A stretch of 64,000 nt of DNA from Micrasema longulum (GCA_022494885.1 JAGVSM010002432.1:39886-103885); one strand, 5' to 3'. Counted from the stretch's first letter, positions 42,780 through 55,152 are shown. Notes: generated by a model from the letters alone, not told the origin. Translations and numbers: made by a program.

Positions 42780-44300
42780 TATTTATGTATATACCCAATG
42801 GGAATTTTTATGGACACATTAAGACTCAATGGTTTATAGTAGACTTGGTGGAAGTGCAAGCGGGAGAGATGTGTTTATAATTGAATTTGATTCAATGATC
42901 GTTTGAAAGAAGACAACTTGTTATCAAAGAAATCAAGACTGGTATGTTGGTTGGCAGATCTAAGAATTTTGGGAATAGGAGAATGAAAGCCATAGTTAGT
43001 TTTATGGTTATTGGTATGAAAGAGTAAGTTTTGTCTGAGGTTTCTAGTTAGGATATTTAATTTTATTGAGCTCAGTAGTTCAGGCGCATCAAATAGTGAG
43101 TTGAGAATGTTAAATAGTGCTATAAGGTCGGATTTATTTCGACGGTCTTGAAGAGAAGATATATTCAAGGTAGTTTCTAACTCATTATACGTATATAGGT
43201 CTCTGGACAAGCCCAATTTCCAGCCTATCTTTCTCAAAAATCGATGTTTAACTGATTCAATATTCTTGATGTGGACATCATAATATGGAGACCAGATAAC
43301 AGAGGAATACTCTAGGTGCGGGCGAACTAGGGAACAGAAGAGAGTTTTAAGGGTATTGATTTTTTTGAAGTCAGCTGTGCTTCTGTTAATAAATCCAAGA
43401 AGTTTTAAGGATTTATTGATAACATGTTCAATATGAATTGTAAAAGAAAGTTTAGTGTCAAGTATAATACCTTAACCTCGTATACTAGACACAGATGATA
43501 ATATTTCATCGTTTAGTGAGTAGTCGTATACGATGGATTTTTCAGACGAGAAAATCTCATAACCTTGCACTTACTTAAGTTGAGATGTAGATTATTTATT
43601 AGATTAGCACCAGGTGCTAAAATATAATAATTTAGATTGTAATAGTGAACAATCGGAAGGGCTGTCAATCTGTTTGAAAATTTTAGTGTCATCAGCAAAC
43701 AGCCAAATCGATGAAGTAAGAAAAGCATTTTTTATATCATTGATAAACAGATTAAAAAGCAAAGGAGCAAGGTGAGGTACCTCTCTACTATTTAGGTATT
43801 TGGTGATCGACCTTGTCAAAAGCTTTAGAAAAATCGGTATAAATCACATCAAATTGTTTATTTTTCTCCAGACCCCTAAAAATGGAGTCAGCAAAAGACA
43901 AGAGATTGGTCGAGGTTGATTAACCAGATCGAAAACCATGTTGCTGATCAACCAATATATTTTTGAAAATAGGAGTAATTTTATGCGTCAATATTGCTTC
44001 TAATGGTTTAGGTATGTGAGATAGAATTGAGATTGGTCTATAGTTAGTGACGTCCAATTTGTTTTATAGATAGGTGTAATAAACGGTGATTTCCAAGCCA
44101 CTAGAAACTCGCCAGATTGTAGTGATAGATTGAAAATTATAGGTAGGGGTAGTGATATAACAAATCTATAATTCTTAATTAATATTTTGGGAATACAATC
44201 AGGACCAGTATTGGTTTTACCTTTGAGAGCTTGGAGAGCAATGAACACATCGTTGGTCGATATATGGTACCTAATGTCAATCGTATTATGGTGGTCAAAT
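42780..44300 (-). pseudogene. Jockey-like LINE reverse transcriptase, second family
   Basis: Minus strand. From the 5' side, ALKGKTNTGPDCIPKILI and then AWKSPFITPIYK (44000-44248) form the start of the reverse transcriptase domain. The frame APLLFNLFINDIKN, then WLFADDTKIFKQ (43604-43819) holds the catalytic FADD. A further frame carries LSKCKVMRFSR (43513-43580). The tail ISSLQDRRNKSDLIALFNIL, then SLDFFDNKLSSFKRSLNQIQ ends at 42875, with a 3' UTR to 42780. Several frameshifts occur, and the endonuclease domain is not included. The 3' ends of this family recur at 18773, 37208, 53455 and 62170. Confidence 0.85.
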
Positions 44301-44324
44301 GTTTCGACATAATTCAGTGGACAA

Positions 44325-45345
44325 TTAGAAGAGTATACGGATGAAAAGTGGAAGGCAAGAAGATGAACTATGTCTTGTTATTGTTAACAGACTGATTTCC
44401 AAAGACCTAATATCGACAAGTTTCAGCACAGAAAAGGGAGTCCGCCAAGGATGTATTCTATCTCCATCTTTATTCAACTTGTACGGGGAGCACATAATGA
44501 GAAGAGCACTGGAAGACTGAAAAGAAGGTTTCAAAATTGGTGGTTGCATAGTCAACAACCTCAGATTTGCAGATGATACCACAATACTGGCTAAGGACGA
44601 GCTGGAAATGGCAAATATATTGGTTCGGGTAGCAGCAGAAAGTCGCAAATTTGGGTTGGAAATCAACATAAATAAAACAAAGCTCATGGTATTGACCGAG
44701 CCAATATGCTACAACTATCAACTAGACTCCAAGACCTTCAAAAAGTGCAAGATTTTTTTTGTTTGAGCCCATCCATCTCTGCGGGCGGTGCATGCACATC
44801 AGAAATTAAAAGACGCATCCGAATTGCAAAAAAATACAATGACTCGACTAACCAAAATTTGGCAAGATCGGGGCATCTCGAAGAAAACTAACATGATTCA
44901 TAGTGCGTACGCTTGTGTTCCCAATATTCTTATATGGCGCAGAAACGTGAACAATTAAAACAACAAACAAGCTGAGAATACCATGGACAGCCAGAAGAAC
45001 AAATGTCTTCATACTGGAGGAACCCAACGTAAAAGTTCACCTATCGGCCATATGCCGCCAACGTATTCTGCAGTTCTTTGGACACATAGCTAAACACGAC
45101 CCAAAAAATCTGGAGAAAATAATAATCACGGGCAGTTTGCCAGGACGAAGAAGCAGAGCTGCAGCTCGATGGATCGACACAGTGAAAACAACGTCACGGG
45201 CGACCTAATATGAAGCTGTGGAGAGGGTGCAGAGCCGTGAAGAGTGGAGACGCTTTGTCAATGGAATGGCTGGTGAGAGTACCAATGATAACGACCTTCA
45301 GAACTGAGGAACGACAAAGAAGAAGAAGAATATCAAACTAAGACG
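44325..45345 (+). pseudogene. RTE-type LINE reverse transcriptase
   Basis: Plus strand. GVRQGCILSPSLFNLYGEH (about 44429-44500) and NLRFADDTTILAKDELEMA (44561-44620) are the two diagnostic palm motifs. FGLEININKTKLMV follows at 44650-44690. Downstream the frame breaks repeatedly, but remnants of the C-terminal tail (GHIAKH, REEWRRFVNGMAGE) can be read at 45060-45280. The element ends in (aag)n at 45318-45331. It is 5'-truncated, without an endonuclease domain. It abuts the preceding LINE tail to tail. Confidence 0.85.
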
Positions 45346-46640
45346 AATTTCTTTTAATATTCAAAACCCTAACTTTGTTATTTTTTCATGGTTAATAATT
45401 TGGCGATCTACGTTTGTTTGACATCTATAAAATTAAATTAAATTTGTTTTTATTCCGGCCAAATATAGTATGAGCTAATTGAGTAATGAGTCACGTACAA
45501 ATATAACATAGTCACATGCTTACTGGTGACGTGTTGTCTAATGGTAATTTTAAATATGAATTATAATGGGAAACCATTAAAAAAAATGGCGCAGTGTTCC
45601 GTCGTTTGCTAACCTTAAAATTCTGCGAAAAATTCCTATACAGACGGTGCTGTAACATACATTCAGCAAAATACGAGATATTAAAAAAAAACATGGATTA
45701 AAAACAAAAAAATACACACTGAGGTATTTAAATTTTTTTTTTTCATCTTTCATCTCTCATCTTTCCATACATATATTTACATAGAATTTGAATTACAAAA
45801 TAACCATATAAAAAAATACATATCAAAATTAAGCTATAACATAAATTGGAAAAAATGCCCACAAAGACTTCAGCGTCTGAGCGCGGGCCATTCCTTTTGT
45901 TAATTATTAATATGATATGACATGATCATGAAAAGAAAAGGAAAGAAAAGGAAAGAAAAAGAAAAGAAAAACAAAATTAACATATGCTGATATTACGAAA
46001 ACTGGATTTATTTGCAGTATGAATTTTATTTTTAATTTTAATTATTTTTTTTAAAAAGGTGTCTATCTGTTCCTTCCAAGCTAATCCAAGACCTCAAACC
46101 TACTTTAAACTGTACCAGTAATTTAATGCTTTGTAAATCATTAATTAGTTAGAAGTTTGAAAGATCTTGGACCAACATGTAAGGAGTGTCTCTGTGCGAA
46201 CTTAGTTCTGCATTCTGGAACTGATTAAAGCTCACATGAGCGTTCGAAATATGTTTCCTCAACCTGTGGCCAATTGGCATATGTTTGATAGAACGGACTT
46301 TAGTCTGTTGCGAGCGTTCACCGGCTACTTTTCTCCTCGCAATTACTAAAATGCTTATATGTACGCTAAGATACTGCACAAATCGATCTGGAAAAGCGAT
46401 AATATAACCTTTCGCCGGTAAGTAATGATTCCGTCTTAATTAATACTTGCTTAAAACAGCAATTTTAATCTTAAAAAAACGTTTTACTAATATGTTACCA
46501 GTCGTAAAATCTCCTGTCTCTGTCCTGCTTAGCTAGTAAGATGTATAGTGAAACGATAAACAAAGGTGACGCGTATGCGGAAGGGAGCGACATACTAAAT
46601 AGAACTTACAGTAGACCGATGTAAATTGTCCGTGCTTTTT
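45346..46640. other. Mostly unrecognised, with a GA-rich microsatellite
   Basis: A purine tract of gaaaa/ggaaa units lies at 45929-45973. Minus-strand frames at 45512-45694 and 46149-46379 have no identifiable domain. The block 45785-45840 resembles 26980-27050. Confidence 0.4.
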
Positions 46641-48120
46641 ACTGTACTACTTGTTTTGCTTGTCAAAGTCGACTCGATATGACGCGACGATACTTGCTTC
46701 CTCCGCAGGTCATTTCTTTGGGGACGACTTTTTAGCTCGGAGTTGTAAGGAGTGTTATCTATTTATATTATATCTCAATGTGTCTATACTGTATAATCTG
46801 AATCCCATGATTTATAAAAATAATCATGTATTTTAAATAATAACATTGTGTTTTGAAAAATATTGTACACCGTTATTTTATTTGGCTTGTTTGTCTTTGC
46901 TACATAATTTAATGTTTTTTTTGTTTAGTTTGTTGTGAACATGTTTATTTATATTTTATTAATTAATTTATTTTATTTTATTGAACGGCAGAAATGCCAT
47001 TTACAAAACTTGTCATATAAATATATTTGGTTAAATATATATATATTTTAAAAGCAAACAATACTTTTTAACCAAGATTTAAAAACAAAAATTTCAGTAG
47101 AAGTTTAAAACAGTTAAAAAATAAATGTAAAATTAAATAAAAAAAATAATATACTTTAAGGGATTCATATAACAAGAAAATCATAAAGCACTGTTTTTTA
47201 TTTTTATTTTATTTTATAAATTTTTATTTATTACGGAAAAACAACAGTTGTTATATAAGAATACAAAATATAAAAAATAGTACATACATCCAGTTAAAGT
47301 TTTTCACAAATATAATTAGAGAACATGTTACACAGTAAAGGGAAAAATAATATATTATGGAAGACATGAGAAGAAAGAAAAAGAGCTCGGAAGAAGGTTA
47401 AGGGATGAGAAAATAGAGTGGAAGAGTGGAGGAGAGGGATTTTCATAATATAGTTGAACAATTCAAAGTTTTGATATCATAATAAAATAAACATATTTAA
47501 AGGAACATAAACTTATTTCACACTGACAAATGTTTAATTTTACAGTGTTTCAAAAAGTTTTTTTTTGAAGTCACAAAATTTTGTGTTAAAAATATCTAAA
47601 TGGGGACAAAGTAAATAATAATAATTTAATTTAACTTAATAATTTAGTTTCATATATTAATTATACTTAAGGTTTGATTACCATTACCATGTTATTATAA
47701 CAACAATAACATCAGTTCAACGATGGTTGTCATTGGCTTAGGTAATAAATAAATAAATAAATACTTTAGGTCTGTTGTAGTAAAATACAACTTCTTCTAA
47801 AATATTTTTTTTTGTTAACGAATCGTATTTTTAAAAAAAATCAAAATTTTATAAAATATATTTTTTCAGTAGATCTTATAACTTTCTATCAGTTTATACC
47901 CATGTCCAGTTTTTAAAATGTTTTTTCAGTTTTACACATTTGTCAGATTTAATTTTTTAGTTGCATCATTTTTAATATAATTTTTTATCAGTTTTCCATG
48001 TTCAAAATAAAATATTGTCCATAGATATGTATTGCTAAGAGTAAAATAAAAATTATTGGTCAATGCTGTATTTTATTAAAAATGAGTAAATGCTGCCTAC
48101 CTCAGAACAGGTATTTACAA
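46641..48120. other. AT-rich, possible LINE tails only
   Basis: Near 46690 a ctccgcag acceptor-like site precedes a 40-codon frame, not convincing. Minus-strand LINE-tail-like pieces start at about 46970 (ttgaacggcagaaatgcc) and 47225. A short purine tract is at 47365-47440. No gene is supported. Confidence 0.35.
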
Positions 48121-48142
48121 ATTCCTAGTGAGGATAGACAGT

Positions 48143-49100
48143 TACTAACTAACTAACTAACTAACCATCACGCCATTTCCCCGGAGGGGTAGGCAGAGAG
48201 GATAGAACGCCACACCACTCTGTCCTGGCACACTTCCTTTGCTTCCTTCACATCTATACATCTTCTCATGCACGCACGTCGATTATTCCGACTTTTCACA
48301 TGACCACTTTCAAGAATTTGTTGTACTTGATCATGCCATGTCTTTCTCGGCCTTCCTCGACTTCTACAACCAGACATATTCGCATCATCAATCTTTTTAG
48401 CTGTTCTTTCATCATTCATTCGCTCCACATGACCGAACCATCGCAAAAGACCTTTCTTAATTTTGTCGATAATGCTTAACTCAGCCTTGCATTCTGCTCT
48501 AATTTTGACATTAGGGCACCCATCATACACTGTTTTTCCGCACATTCGCCTGAGGGATCGCATTTCAACAGCATTCAGTCTACTTTCGTCCCTTTTTCCA
48601 ACTCCATGCTTCGCTTCCATACATTAGGGTTGGTACCAGAACTCCATTATGAACTGCTAATTTAGCCTCTTGCGATAGACAATTATTTGCTACGACAGAC
48701 TTTAAGGCACCATTAACTCTGTTACCGGCACTAACCCTCCTTTCAATATCCTCGTCCATATTTCCATCTCTAGTAAACATACTACCCAGATATACAAATT
48801 CTTCGACCTGTTTCAAACTATCTCCATTTTCTACAATCTTACATTCGGTCATAGTTACATTTCTTTCAAAGACCATGACGTTCGACTTTTGCACATTCAT
48901 TAGCAAATCACTCTCCTTCCACACTTCGTAAACCTTTGTAACCAAGGATTGCAGTTCCTCTTCGCTGTCAGCTAGGAGGACTGCGTCATCGGCGTACAGA
49001 AGGCAACTGACAGTTAGATTACTCATTTTCGCTCCCACATCCATACTTTTCAATTCTTTCATACATTTATCAATATGTTTACTAATATCAATATGTATAT
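48143..49100 (-). pseudogene. RTE-type LINE reverse transcriptase, best copy in window
   Basis: Minus strand. CLLYADDAVLLADSEEEL (catalytic YADD, about 48965-49010) is followed by VQKSNVMVFERN, VEEFVYLGSMFTRDGNMDED and LVPTLMYGSEAWSW (48580-49080). A shifted frame then carries NAVEMRSLRRMCGKTVYD, KKGLLRWFGHVERMNDE, GRPRKTWHDQVQQILESGH and VWRSILSAYPSGEMA (48168-48620). One frame change near 48600 separates the two halves. The tail in sense is (gtta)4 or 5, at 48143-48164. The 5' part is lost near 49080. Confidence 0.88.
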
Positions 49101-49190
49101 TTTTTGGGTGAGCCCGTTTAAGTTGGATTCGTTCCGACGTTTCGGCCACCATTGCTGCAGTTATCTTCAGGGTACCTCTCTACCATGTAA
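49101..49190 (-). other. Dispersed motif with hammerhead-like core
   Basis: The reverse complement has ctgaagataactgcagcaat, then ggtggccgaaacgtcggaac. The spacing of CTGANGA and GAAAC resembles 8563-8599. To the right (49180-49240), catgtaacaaaaatgatcca resembles SINE family 1 body. It probably represents fused debris at the 5' junction of the RTE. Confidence 0.3.
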
Positions 49191-49240
49191 CAAAAATGAT
49201 CCAGGGGCTCTGCAATTGAATCACAGGATGAGGATAGAAA

Positions 49241-49739
49241 AATAATGATAGCAAATCATTTTTACTAATTAATTTGTGTGCGTCCATGTGTCATTTGAGC
49301 TCTCCACCCAATAATAAAATATATTATTTCAAAAGTTCAGGTAGGTACACATTTCAACAATAAATGATTTGGTTGATAACCTTGATATATTATGATAACA
49401 ATTATTTAAACATTATGGGAAAATAATTTAGCATAACGTTACTGTAATTTTGCGAAATTTTCCGATTTGAATGAATTCAAAATTCACCATGCGGAAACGC
49501 TTAATTCCCATGTAATATAAAATAACTTAGATTAGGGAAGTAAGTATGCTACTCGTTAATTTATTAAAATGGCTCATTTATGTAGCGCCATTTTTGTGGA
49601 AATTCACCCCAGGGGCGTTTTCGTCATCGTTTTTTCAAAACTCGACATATGCTTGAAGCGTAATTTTTCAGAAGAGGATTGTTTGCGATTCGCGTCAAAT
49701 CGCTTGCACAATATTTGTGTGTATTACATTCACAAGGAA
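49241..49739. other. No supported feature
   Basis: AT-rich. A 61-codon frame at 49569-49754 leads into the LINE but is not its protein. Confidence 0.35.
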
Positions 49740-50705
49740 AAGAAAAATTCTTAATTTTGATTACAAACTAAACAATAATGTACTAATGAGAAAGCACGAA
49801 ATTAAAGATCTTGGGATTGTTTTAGACTCAAAAACACTTTTTGAATCGCATATCAATAAAATTACCTCCAAAGCATTGAGCATGTTAGGTTTCATAATTC
49901 GAATGAATAAACACTTTGATAATCCAAAGGCCCTTATTTCATTATATTATACATTTGTCATTTACTACTTTACTTTACTTTACTATTACACATTTGAAAT
50001 ACGCCTCTCAGATATGGAATCCCCAGTATGCCATATATATAAGTAGAATAGAAAATATTCAAAACAAATTTATAAAGTACCTTAAATACAAAACCGGTAT
50101 TTCTTATGTATCTACTCTCACTGCCTCCACCTTCCATGTAATCATTTCTCTACAATACCGCAGAGTGTGTGTGGACCAACTACTGCTTTACAAAATTATG
50201 ACAGGAATGGTTGACTGTACAGAGCTGCTTGGTTTAATAACAATACACGTGCCAGCCAGGATTTGTAGACGGTACCACCTGTTTCATGTACCAATAAGTA
50301 AAACATCGTATATTAAAAATGCTTTTCTTCGTAGGACTTTTTCAATGTACAATACAAAATTTAAAAATATAGATTACACAAACATTTGTCAGATTTAAAA
50401 TTTACACTAAAATGTATTTTGTAACTTAGTAGACATTATAATAATAAATATGTACATCTCCCCTTCCCTCCTTATCCTCTCTTTAAGCATTTTTGTCCTT
50501 ATCCCGCCCAATTTACAGTAACTTAATGTTCTTAAAATAAATATTTTAAAAATCCTTGATTATTGAGTAGATGAAAATAACATTTTTATATGCATAAATT
50601 GTATGTATTTATTTGATATGTAATATTTTCTTTACTAACTTGTATACTATGTGGAAATCTGTTATTAGTTCTAAGTTTATACACTATATCTGTTTGTTTA
50701 CTAAT
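49740..50705 (+). pseudogene. Jockey/CR1-like LINE C-terminal fragment and 3' UTR
   Basis: Plus strand. MRKHEIKDLGIVLDSKTLFE, then ITSKALSMLGFIIRMNKHFD (49790-49915) is the connection region after the reverse transcriptase palm. The frame then shifts, through an attac-type repeat at 49965-49986, to LKYASQIWNPQYAIYISRIE, QNKFIKYLKYKT and ARICRRYHLFHVPISKTSYI, ending at 50398. The 3' UTR (50399-50704) matches 985-1311 inverted. A pentanucleotide array begins at the tail. Confidence 0.82.
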
Positions 50706-50990
50706 AAATGAAATGAAATAAAATAAAAATGAAATAAAATTGAAATAAAATAAAATAAAATAAAATAAAATAAAATAAAATAAAATAAAATAAAATAAAA
50801 TAAAATAAAATAAAATAAAATAAAATAAAATAAAATAAAATAAAATAAAATAAAATAAAATAAAATAAAATAAAATAAAATAAAATAAAATAAAAATAAA
50901 AATAAAATAAAATAAAATAAAAATAAAATAAAATAAAATAAAATAAAATAAAATAAAATAAAATAAAATAAAATAAAATAAAATAAAAAC
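50705..50990 (+). repeat. (TAAAA)n microsatellite, about 285 bp
   Basis: Almost pure taaaa units, with a few single-base expansions near 50891-50925 and gaaat variants at the start. It begins exactly at the 3' end of the LINE. The long Phe/Tyr-rich minus-strand frame here is an artefact of the repeat. Confidence 0.98.
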
Positions 50991-51029
50991 TCACCTTACA
51001 ACTAAACCTGAAGGTAATCTTATTTTACA

Positions 51030-51254
51030 CTTTGTATCCCGGAGCCGTGTAAACACGTGATTATGTAACCACGCGTTGTGTCCCGGTCCCGTGTTTTCAC
51101 GTGGTTTACCAGCGGTCTATAAAAGTGCATTTTATTGACATCTAGTGACTTATATTATCACTTTTTTTCTGCAGGTAACCACGTGAAAACACGGGACCGG
51201 GACACAACGCGTGGTAATTATAATCACGTGTTTACACGGCTCCGGGATGCAAAG
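51030..51254. mobile_element. Foldback hairpin element, 81-bp arms
   Basis: The left arm 51030-51110 and right arm 51174-51254 are reverse complements except for a few positions (ttatgtaacc against ttataattacc near the centre of the arm). Arm landmarks are ctttgtatcccggagccgtg, taaacacgtgat, cgttgtgtcccggtcccgtg and ttttcacgtgg. The 63-bp loop contains tataaaag and the start of ctttttttctgca. Each arm has two cacgtg sites. No target duplication is obvious. Probably a MITE. Confidence 0.8.
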
Positions 51255-52084
51255 CACAAAAAAGGAGTGAGACCCTGTATATGTGCGAACATTGCAATGT
51301 GGCTCTCCATAAAGGTCAATGTTGACAAACTATCGCAGAAAAATGACTAATGAAATTGTTTAAAATAAATGTAAGAAATTTCATTTGATTCAACCCAGTA
51401 TTTTCATAATCATGACACTTTAAGAAACCCTTCACAAAGCATGGAATTTCACATAAATGGGCAGGGCACAGGGTAAATTCTATGTGTATTTGGCCGGTGC
51501 GCAAGTAATAAACATACATTTTATAATTTTCTTTCGTATTTCATTAGCAACCTATAATTAATGAGCTCGTATAAAAGGCTTGTTTTGTGTGCCAGCAGTT
51601 CGTTCGAATTCTTCCCAGAACTGTATATTATTACATTTACTGCGATTGTAATAAATTAACATTTTAATTGCGTATTTTAAAACACAGATTTTTCCTTTAA
51701 ACTAAGTAGTTTCTCCATTTCATACGAATAAAATCTTTTTAATATCTAATTTATCATATTTTATATCTTTTTGACACTTGTGCAATAATACACACACACA
51801 TGTCCACTGACCTTTGCAACTAATTTCTTAAACATATTTACCCACATAACGAAACCGATTTATATATATTTCTTTAGATATTTGGCATTGGTTTTGTTCT
51901 CTATTTATTTTATTTGTTATATTTTTGCACATGTATTACAGTTCATATCCCCAATAAATAAAATAAATAAATTAAGGATTAGTTAACACAATAAAATAAC
52001 GTGTTTTTATCGCCATGAGGGGCAAATATCGTATTTTGAAAAAAAACATTTTTAATTCTTTAGGAACTACTAACTAAATATTTA
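51255..52084. other. Mostly unrecognised; one core-promoter-like site
   Basis: Gtataaaaggcttg at 51570-51583 followed about 25 bases later by ccagcagttcgttcg looks like a TATA box with an initiator. No open frame follows. It may be a relic of a long terminal repeat. The rest is AT-rich. Confidence 0.25.
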
Positions 52085-52345
52085 AATTGTTCCTTTATCC
52101 TTTTTCTTTCCTTCCCATCCCCTCTCCTCTCTTCATAGTATAGTGTAAATTTAAAAAAAATAAATTATTTTGTTAATCTTTGTTTTTAATTTTTATATAA
52201 AATTGTAAGATTCAATATGTCCATGTATTTGTAATTTTCTCAAACTGAACGGTTTAGATAGGTAGGAAGAAATTGTCTTAAGGCAATATGCCGGCCCTGA
52301 TATGTATATATGTTGTATATGTATATAAAGTGTTAAATAAATAAA
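52085..52345 (+). mobile_element. L2/CR1-like LINE 3' UTR
   Basis: Pyrimidine-rich ctttccttcccatcccctct, then cttcatagtatagtgtaa, then ctgaacggtttagataggta, ending gttaaataaataaaa. It matches 13585-13765 and the end of 15805-16175. Confidence 0.65.
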
Positions 52346-52449
52346 ATACTAACACATAAAACTTTACATCATAATTAAGCTAAAACCGAATACTGTAAAA
52401 TTACCAAAATATATTTATTTACGGACATTGTCCATTTATACAATTCATA

Positions 52450-52505
52450 GGGTAAACTTATAATTAGAAATCAAACACTGATTTGAGTCTACTGAACACT
52501 TTATT
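52450..52505 (+). repeat. Repeat shared with 4791-4850
   Basis: Taaacttataattagaaatc, then aaacactgatttgagtctac and tgaacacttt. Unclassified. Confidence 0.6.
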
Positions 52506-52519
52506 TTACTTAATTAATT

Positions 52520-53165
52520 AATTTTTCACTTTAATTCATAGGGTATTAATATTACAATATAAGAACAGTCAAAAACATTAAAAAATAAGAAAGAAGCATT
52601 GACAAACATAAGGAACACCCAGACAAATCTGGACATTTTATTTGGTGCTCGTTTAAATCGTTGTAAACTTAAACCAAAAAAGTCCAGATCTTGTCTTGAG
52701 TTAACAATACGACAAAGACGGGTCATTGGAGAATTAGGGCCATAGTTTGTTCTATGCTAATTGATGAACACTTTTTCATTGTTTCTCAACCTACGAGTCG
52801 GAATATGGAATTTAACTTGTCCCAGTAATGATGGAACATCGATTATACCATTAGTATGCCGAAAATATCTGTGGAATCAATTCTAATCAGCTCTACGTTT
52901 TTGTAGACTAGAAGTATTTAACATTGACTCTATATCAGCATAAGAATAATTTCATCTCTCTAGTCCAAGCATCCAAGCTACTTTTCAAAGCAAGCGATGT
53001 TGGACTCATTCAATAGCGATTGACATAAAATGAAGACCAGACCACTATTCTAGGAGGCATATTCTAGAAGAAGGCGAACAGTTGAGCAATAAAGAGTTTT
53101 GATAGTACGGAAATAAGTAAAATCAGAGGATATTCTGCTAACGTTAAATATACTGTCCGGTTTCA
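52520..53165 (-). pseudogene. Jockey-like LINE C-terminal fragment, third family
   Basis: The minus strand reads SSDFTYFRTIKTLYCSTVRL followed by LLEYAS (about 53030-53140), the block after the reverse transcriptase palm. It then decays through several frames to RLCRIVNSRQDLDFFGLSLQ and VFLMFVNASFLFFNVFD (52526-52726). A related scrap is at 18142-18260. Confidence 0.7.
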
Positions 53166-53202
53166 GAACACGACTGTTCTTTTATCAAACGTTCGTTTTT
53201 AG

Positions 53203-53300
53203 GAGTAGGCAGAGAGGATAAAACGTCACTTTAGTCTCTATTTGCATACATATTTCGCTTCCTCTACATTGATTCCTCTTCTCATAAGCTAGGTTAAGAA
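53203..53300 (-). mobile_element. RTE LINE 3' fragment
   Basis: Ggagtaggcagagaggataa, then aacgtcactttagtctc, then cgcttcctctacattgattc match the RTE end region at 57230-57300. The terminal cgtgatgg and tail are missing. Confidence 0.6.
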
Positions 53301-53454
53301 AGATCTCATTTTTTAAAGTTTTTTTTAGTAATATCTCGGCACGATTCCTTTAGTAATTTTGTTAATTTCATTAAAAACATTGAATTTGATTGTCATAATA
53401 TCTAGAAGTTGGATCATTTTCTTAATTTTCGTGCGTCCACCTCAGTCGTGATTT

Positions 53455-53655
53455 ATTTGATAACAAGATGTCTTCTTTCAAACGATCACTGAATCAAATT
53501 CAATTATAAACACCTCTCTCCCGCTTCCATTCCCACGAAATCTACCATATACCATCGTGTCTTTCTACTTTCCTTTATAATAATTTTCTATGTAGGTAAA
53601 CATATGTCCTTAAAATTGCCCATTGGGCGTATATATCAATAAATGAATAATCAAT
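53455..53655 (+). mobile_element. Jockey-like LINE 3' end (family of 42780-44300)
   Basis: Gataacaagatgtcttctttc, then acctctctcccgcttccat, then cccattgggcgtatatatca, ending aataaatgaataa. Confidence 0.75.
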
Positions 53656-55141
53656 GCGGGGAAGCGTAATACTCCTTAATATCAGCAGGATGATTTTAAG
53701 GTCTAGTTTATTCCTTATCCTTCCTAATAGATAATTAAATATGCTCACCCTGGATATTGAAAAAAAAAATTCTTCGAGCAATAGTTGCACGCAAAATAAT
53801 TGCAAAAGGTGTGCAATCGCTGGGCTATCTTCTTGCATCATATGGTAAATAAATTGCATAATGTTGCATTTATGGAGATGTAGGCAGCAGGTAGCAGGTA
53901 CCCATACGGAGTTGTGGTCACGCGAGACAGTATAATTATTTACGGACGGATACGGGGACGGGGTAGGCAGATAGGACGTTAAAAAACGCTTTGCAGAACT
54001 CGAGCCGCGAACGTTTTCAAGGGCTTTGAACTGTCTGACGCACATTTGTATTGTTACGTGTAACGTATCCACATACAGGATGTTACAAAATATTTTGCTA
54101 AAAGTTTAAAAAAAAAATCATCTTTCCTATTTTCGCAACTTATTTATTTATTTATAAAATCACGAAGGCCAAAGTACAAACAAATATTCTACTTTAACAC
54201 TAAGGATAAATCAAGCAAGCGAAGGAGTGCGGTATGGCGGAATACTTGAAAGGATATAGGCAATGCCTGTTCTAAGGAATCGATTTGTTGCGGCAAAAAA
54301 ATAAAAATATAGGGTCGTATTTGCAAAAGTGCACACGGATAATAAGTATGAATGTAATCTATAAGTATAAATACAATAAAATAAGTACCTTTATAATAAA
54401 AAAAATATGTACAAAATATATAAGTACTAGACGTTGTCCTGCCCTAATGTTGGCTTGCCTGCTATTTATTACCTTGTAAAAAAGACATTTCAATGATAAG
54501 TAGGTACCTAGGTACTTGTTTGTGATTAAATTCTAAAACTAAAAATAGGGTTGGGATCGCTGTTCACCAATGAGTACTGGCCGATTCCTTGATTTCGCCT
54601 GGAAATGAAAAATTTCCAAATTGTCACAGCGAGGGTATCGTAAAAAAACATAATATTAAAAAATAGCGAGAGTCTCCAACATTGAATGAAATAAAAACAG
54701 ATCAAATAAAACAAAGTGTTGGCCATCTAACAGCCTGTGCCAAAGTTTTAACCATTTGTCGGGAAATCAGATCGCTTCTGGAACTCCTAGTTTCATAATG
54801 AAAAGAAACTAATGGGTTTATATCTCCGTTAGTCAGAGTGACCACCACTGCCATCAGTAAATGTTGCCGTCTGATATAAAAATAAATAAATTGAATATTC
54901 ACCAGTAGCTCAATCACAAATAACTTATAAATAAAAATATGCTAAGCATTTATTTGAGCGATCACAATTGACAATAATGAACATGCTTAAGTTATCGCAG
55001 TAATAAGTCAACGCGTGTTTAATCTCTAAGTTAACGCTTGTGTTGGTTTACTTTTTGTTTTCCTCGTAAATAAATACAGTTCATTGGCGAAAAATTGGCG
55101 TTTACCAAAAAAAAAATTACAATATATTGCATTTGCAAAAT
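53656..55141. other. No supported feature in 1.5 kb
   Basis: The 165-codon minus-strand frame at 53575-54072 overlaps a LINE tail and has no domain I recognise. A second minus-strand region (54530-54917) contains ttttcatttccag, an acceptor-like site, before 23 open codons ending SDPNPIFSFRI; it may be a host terminal exon but is too short to support. Confidence 0.3.
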
Positions 55142-55152
55142 AGTAAGGAGTA

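Noticed and set aside
44325..44721. Minus-strand frames of 83 to 120 codons
   Set aside because: Antisense to the RTE reverse transcriptase motifs GVRQGC and FADD on the plus strand.
50701..50994. 97-codon Phe/Tyr/Ile-rich frame
   Set aside because: Pure translation of the (TAAAA)n array.
53575..54072. 165-codon minus-strand frame
   Set aside because: Overlaps a LINE 3' tail at one end, has no recognisable domain and no splice or promoter context. Probably accidental.
54526..54917. Possible minus-strand terminal exon after ttttcatttccag
   Set aside because: Only 23 codons after the acceptor and no recognised protein. Noted as a weak possibility only.
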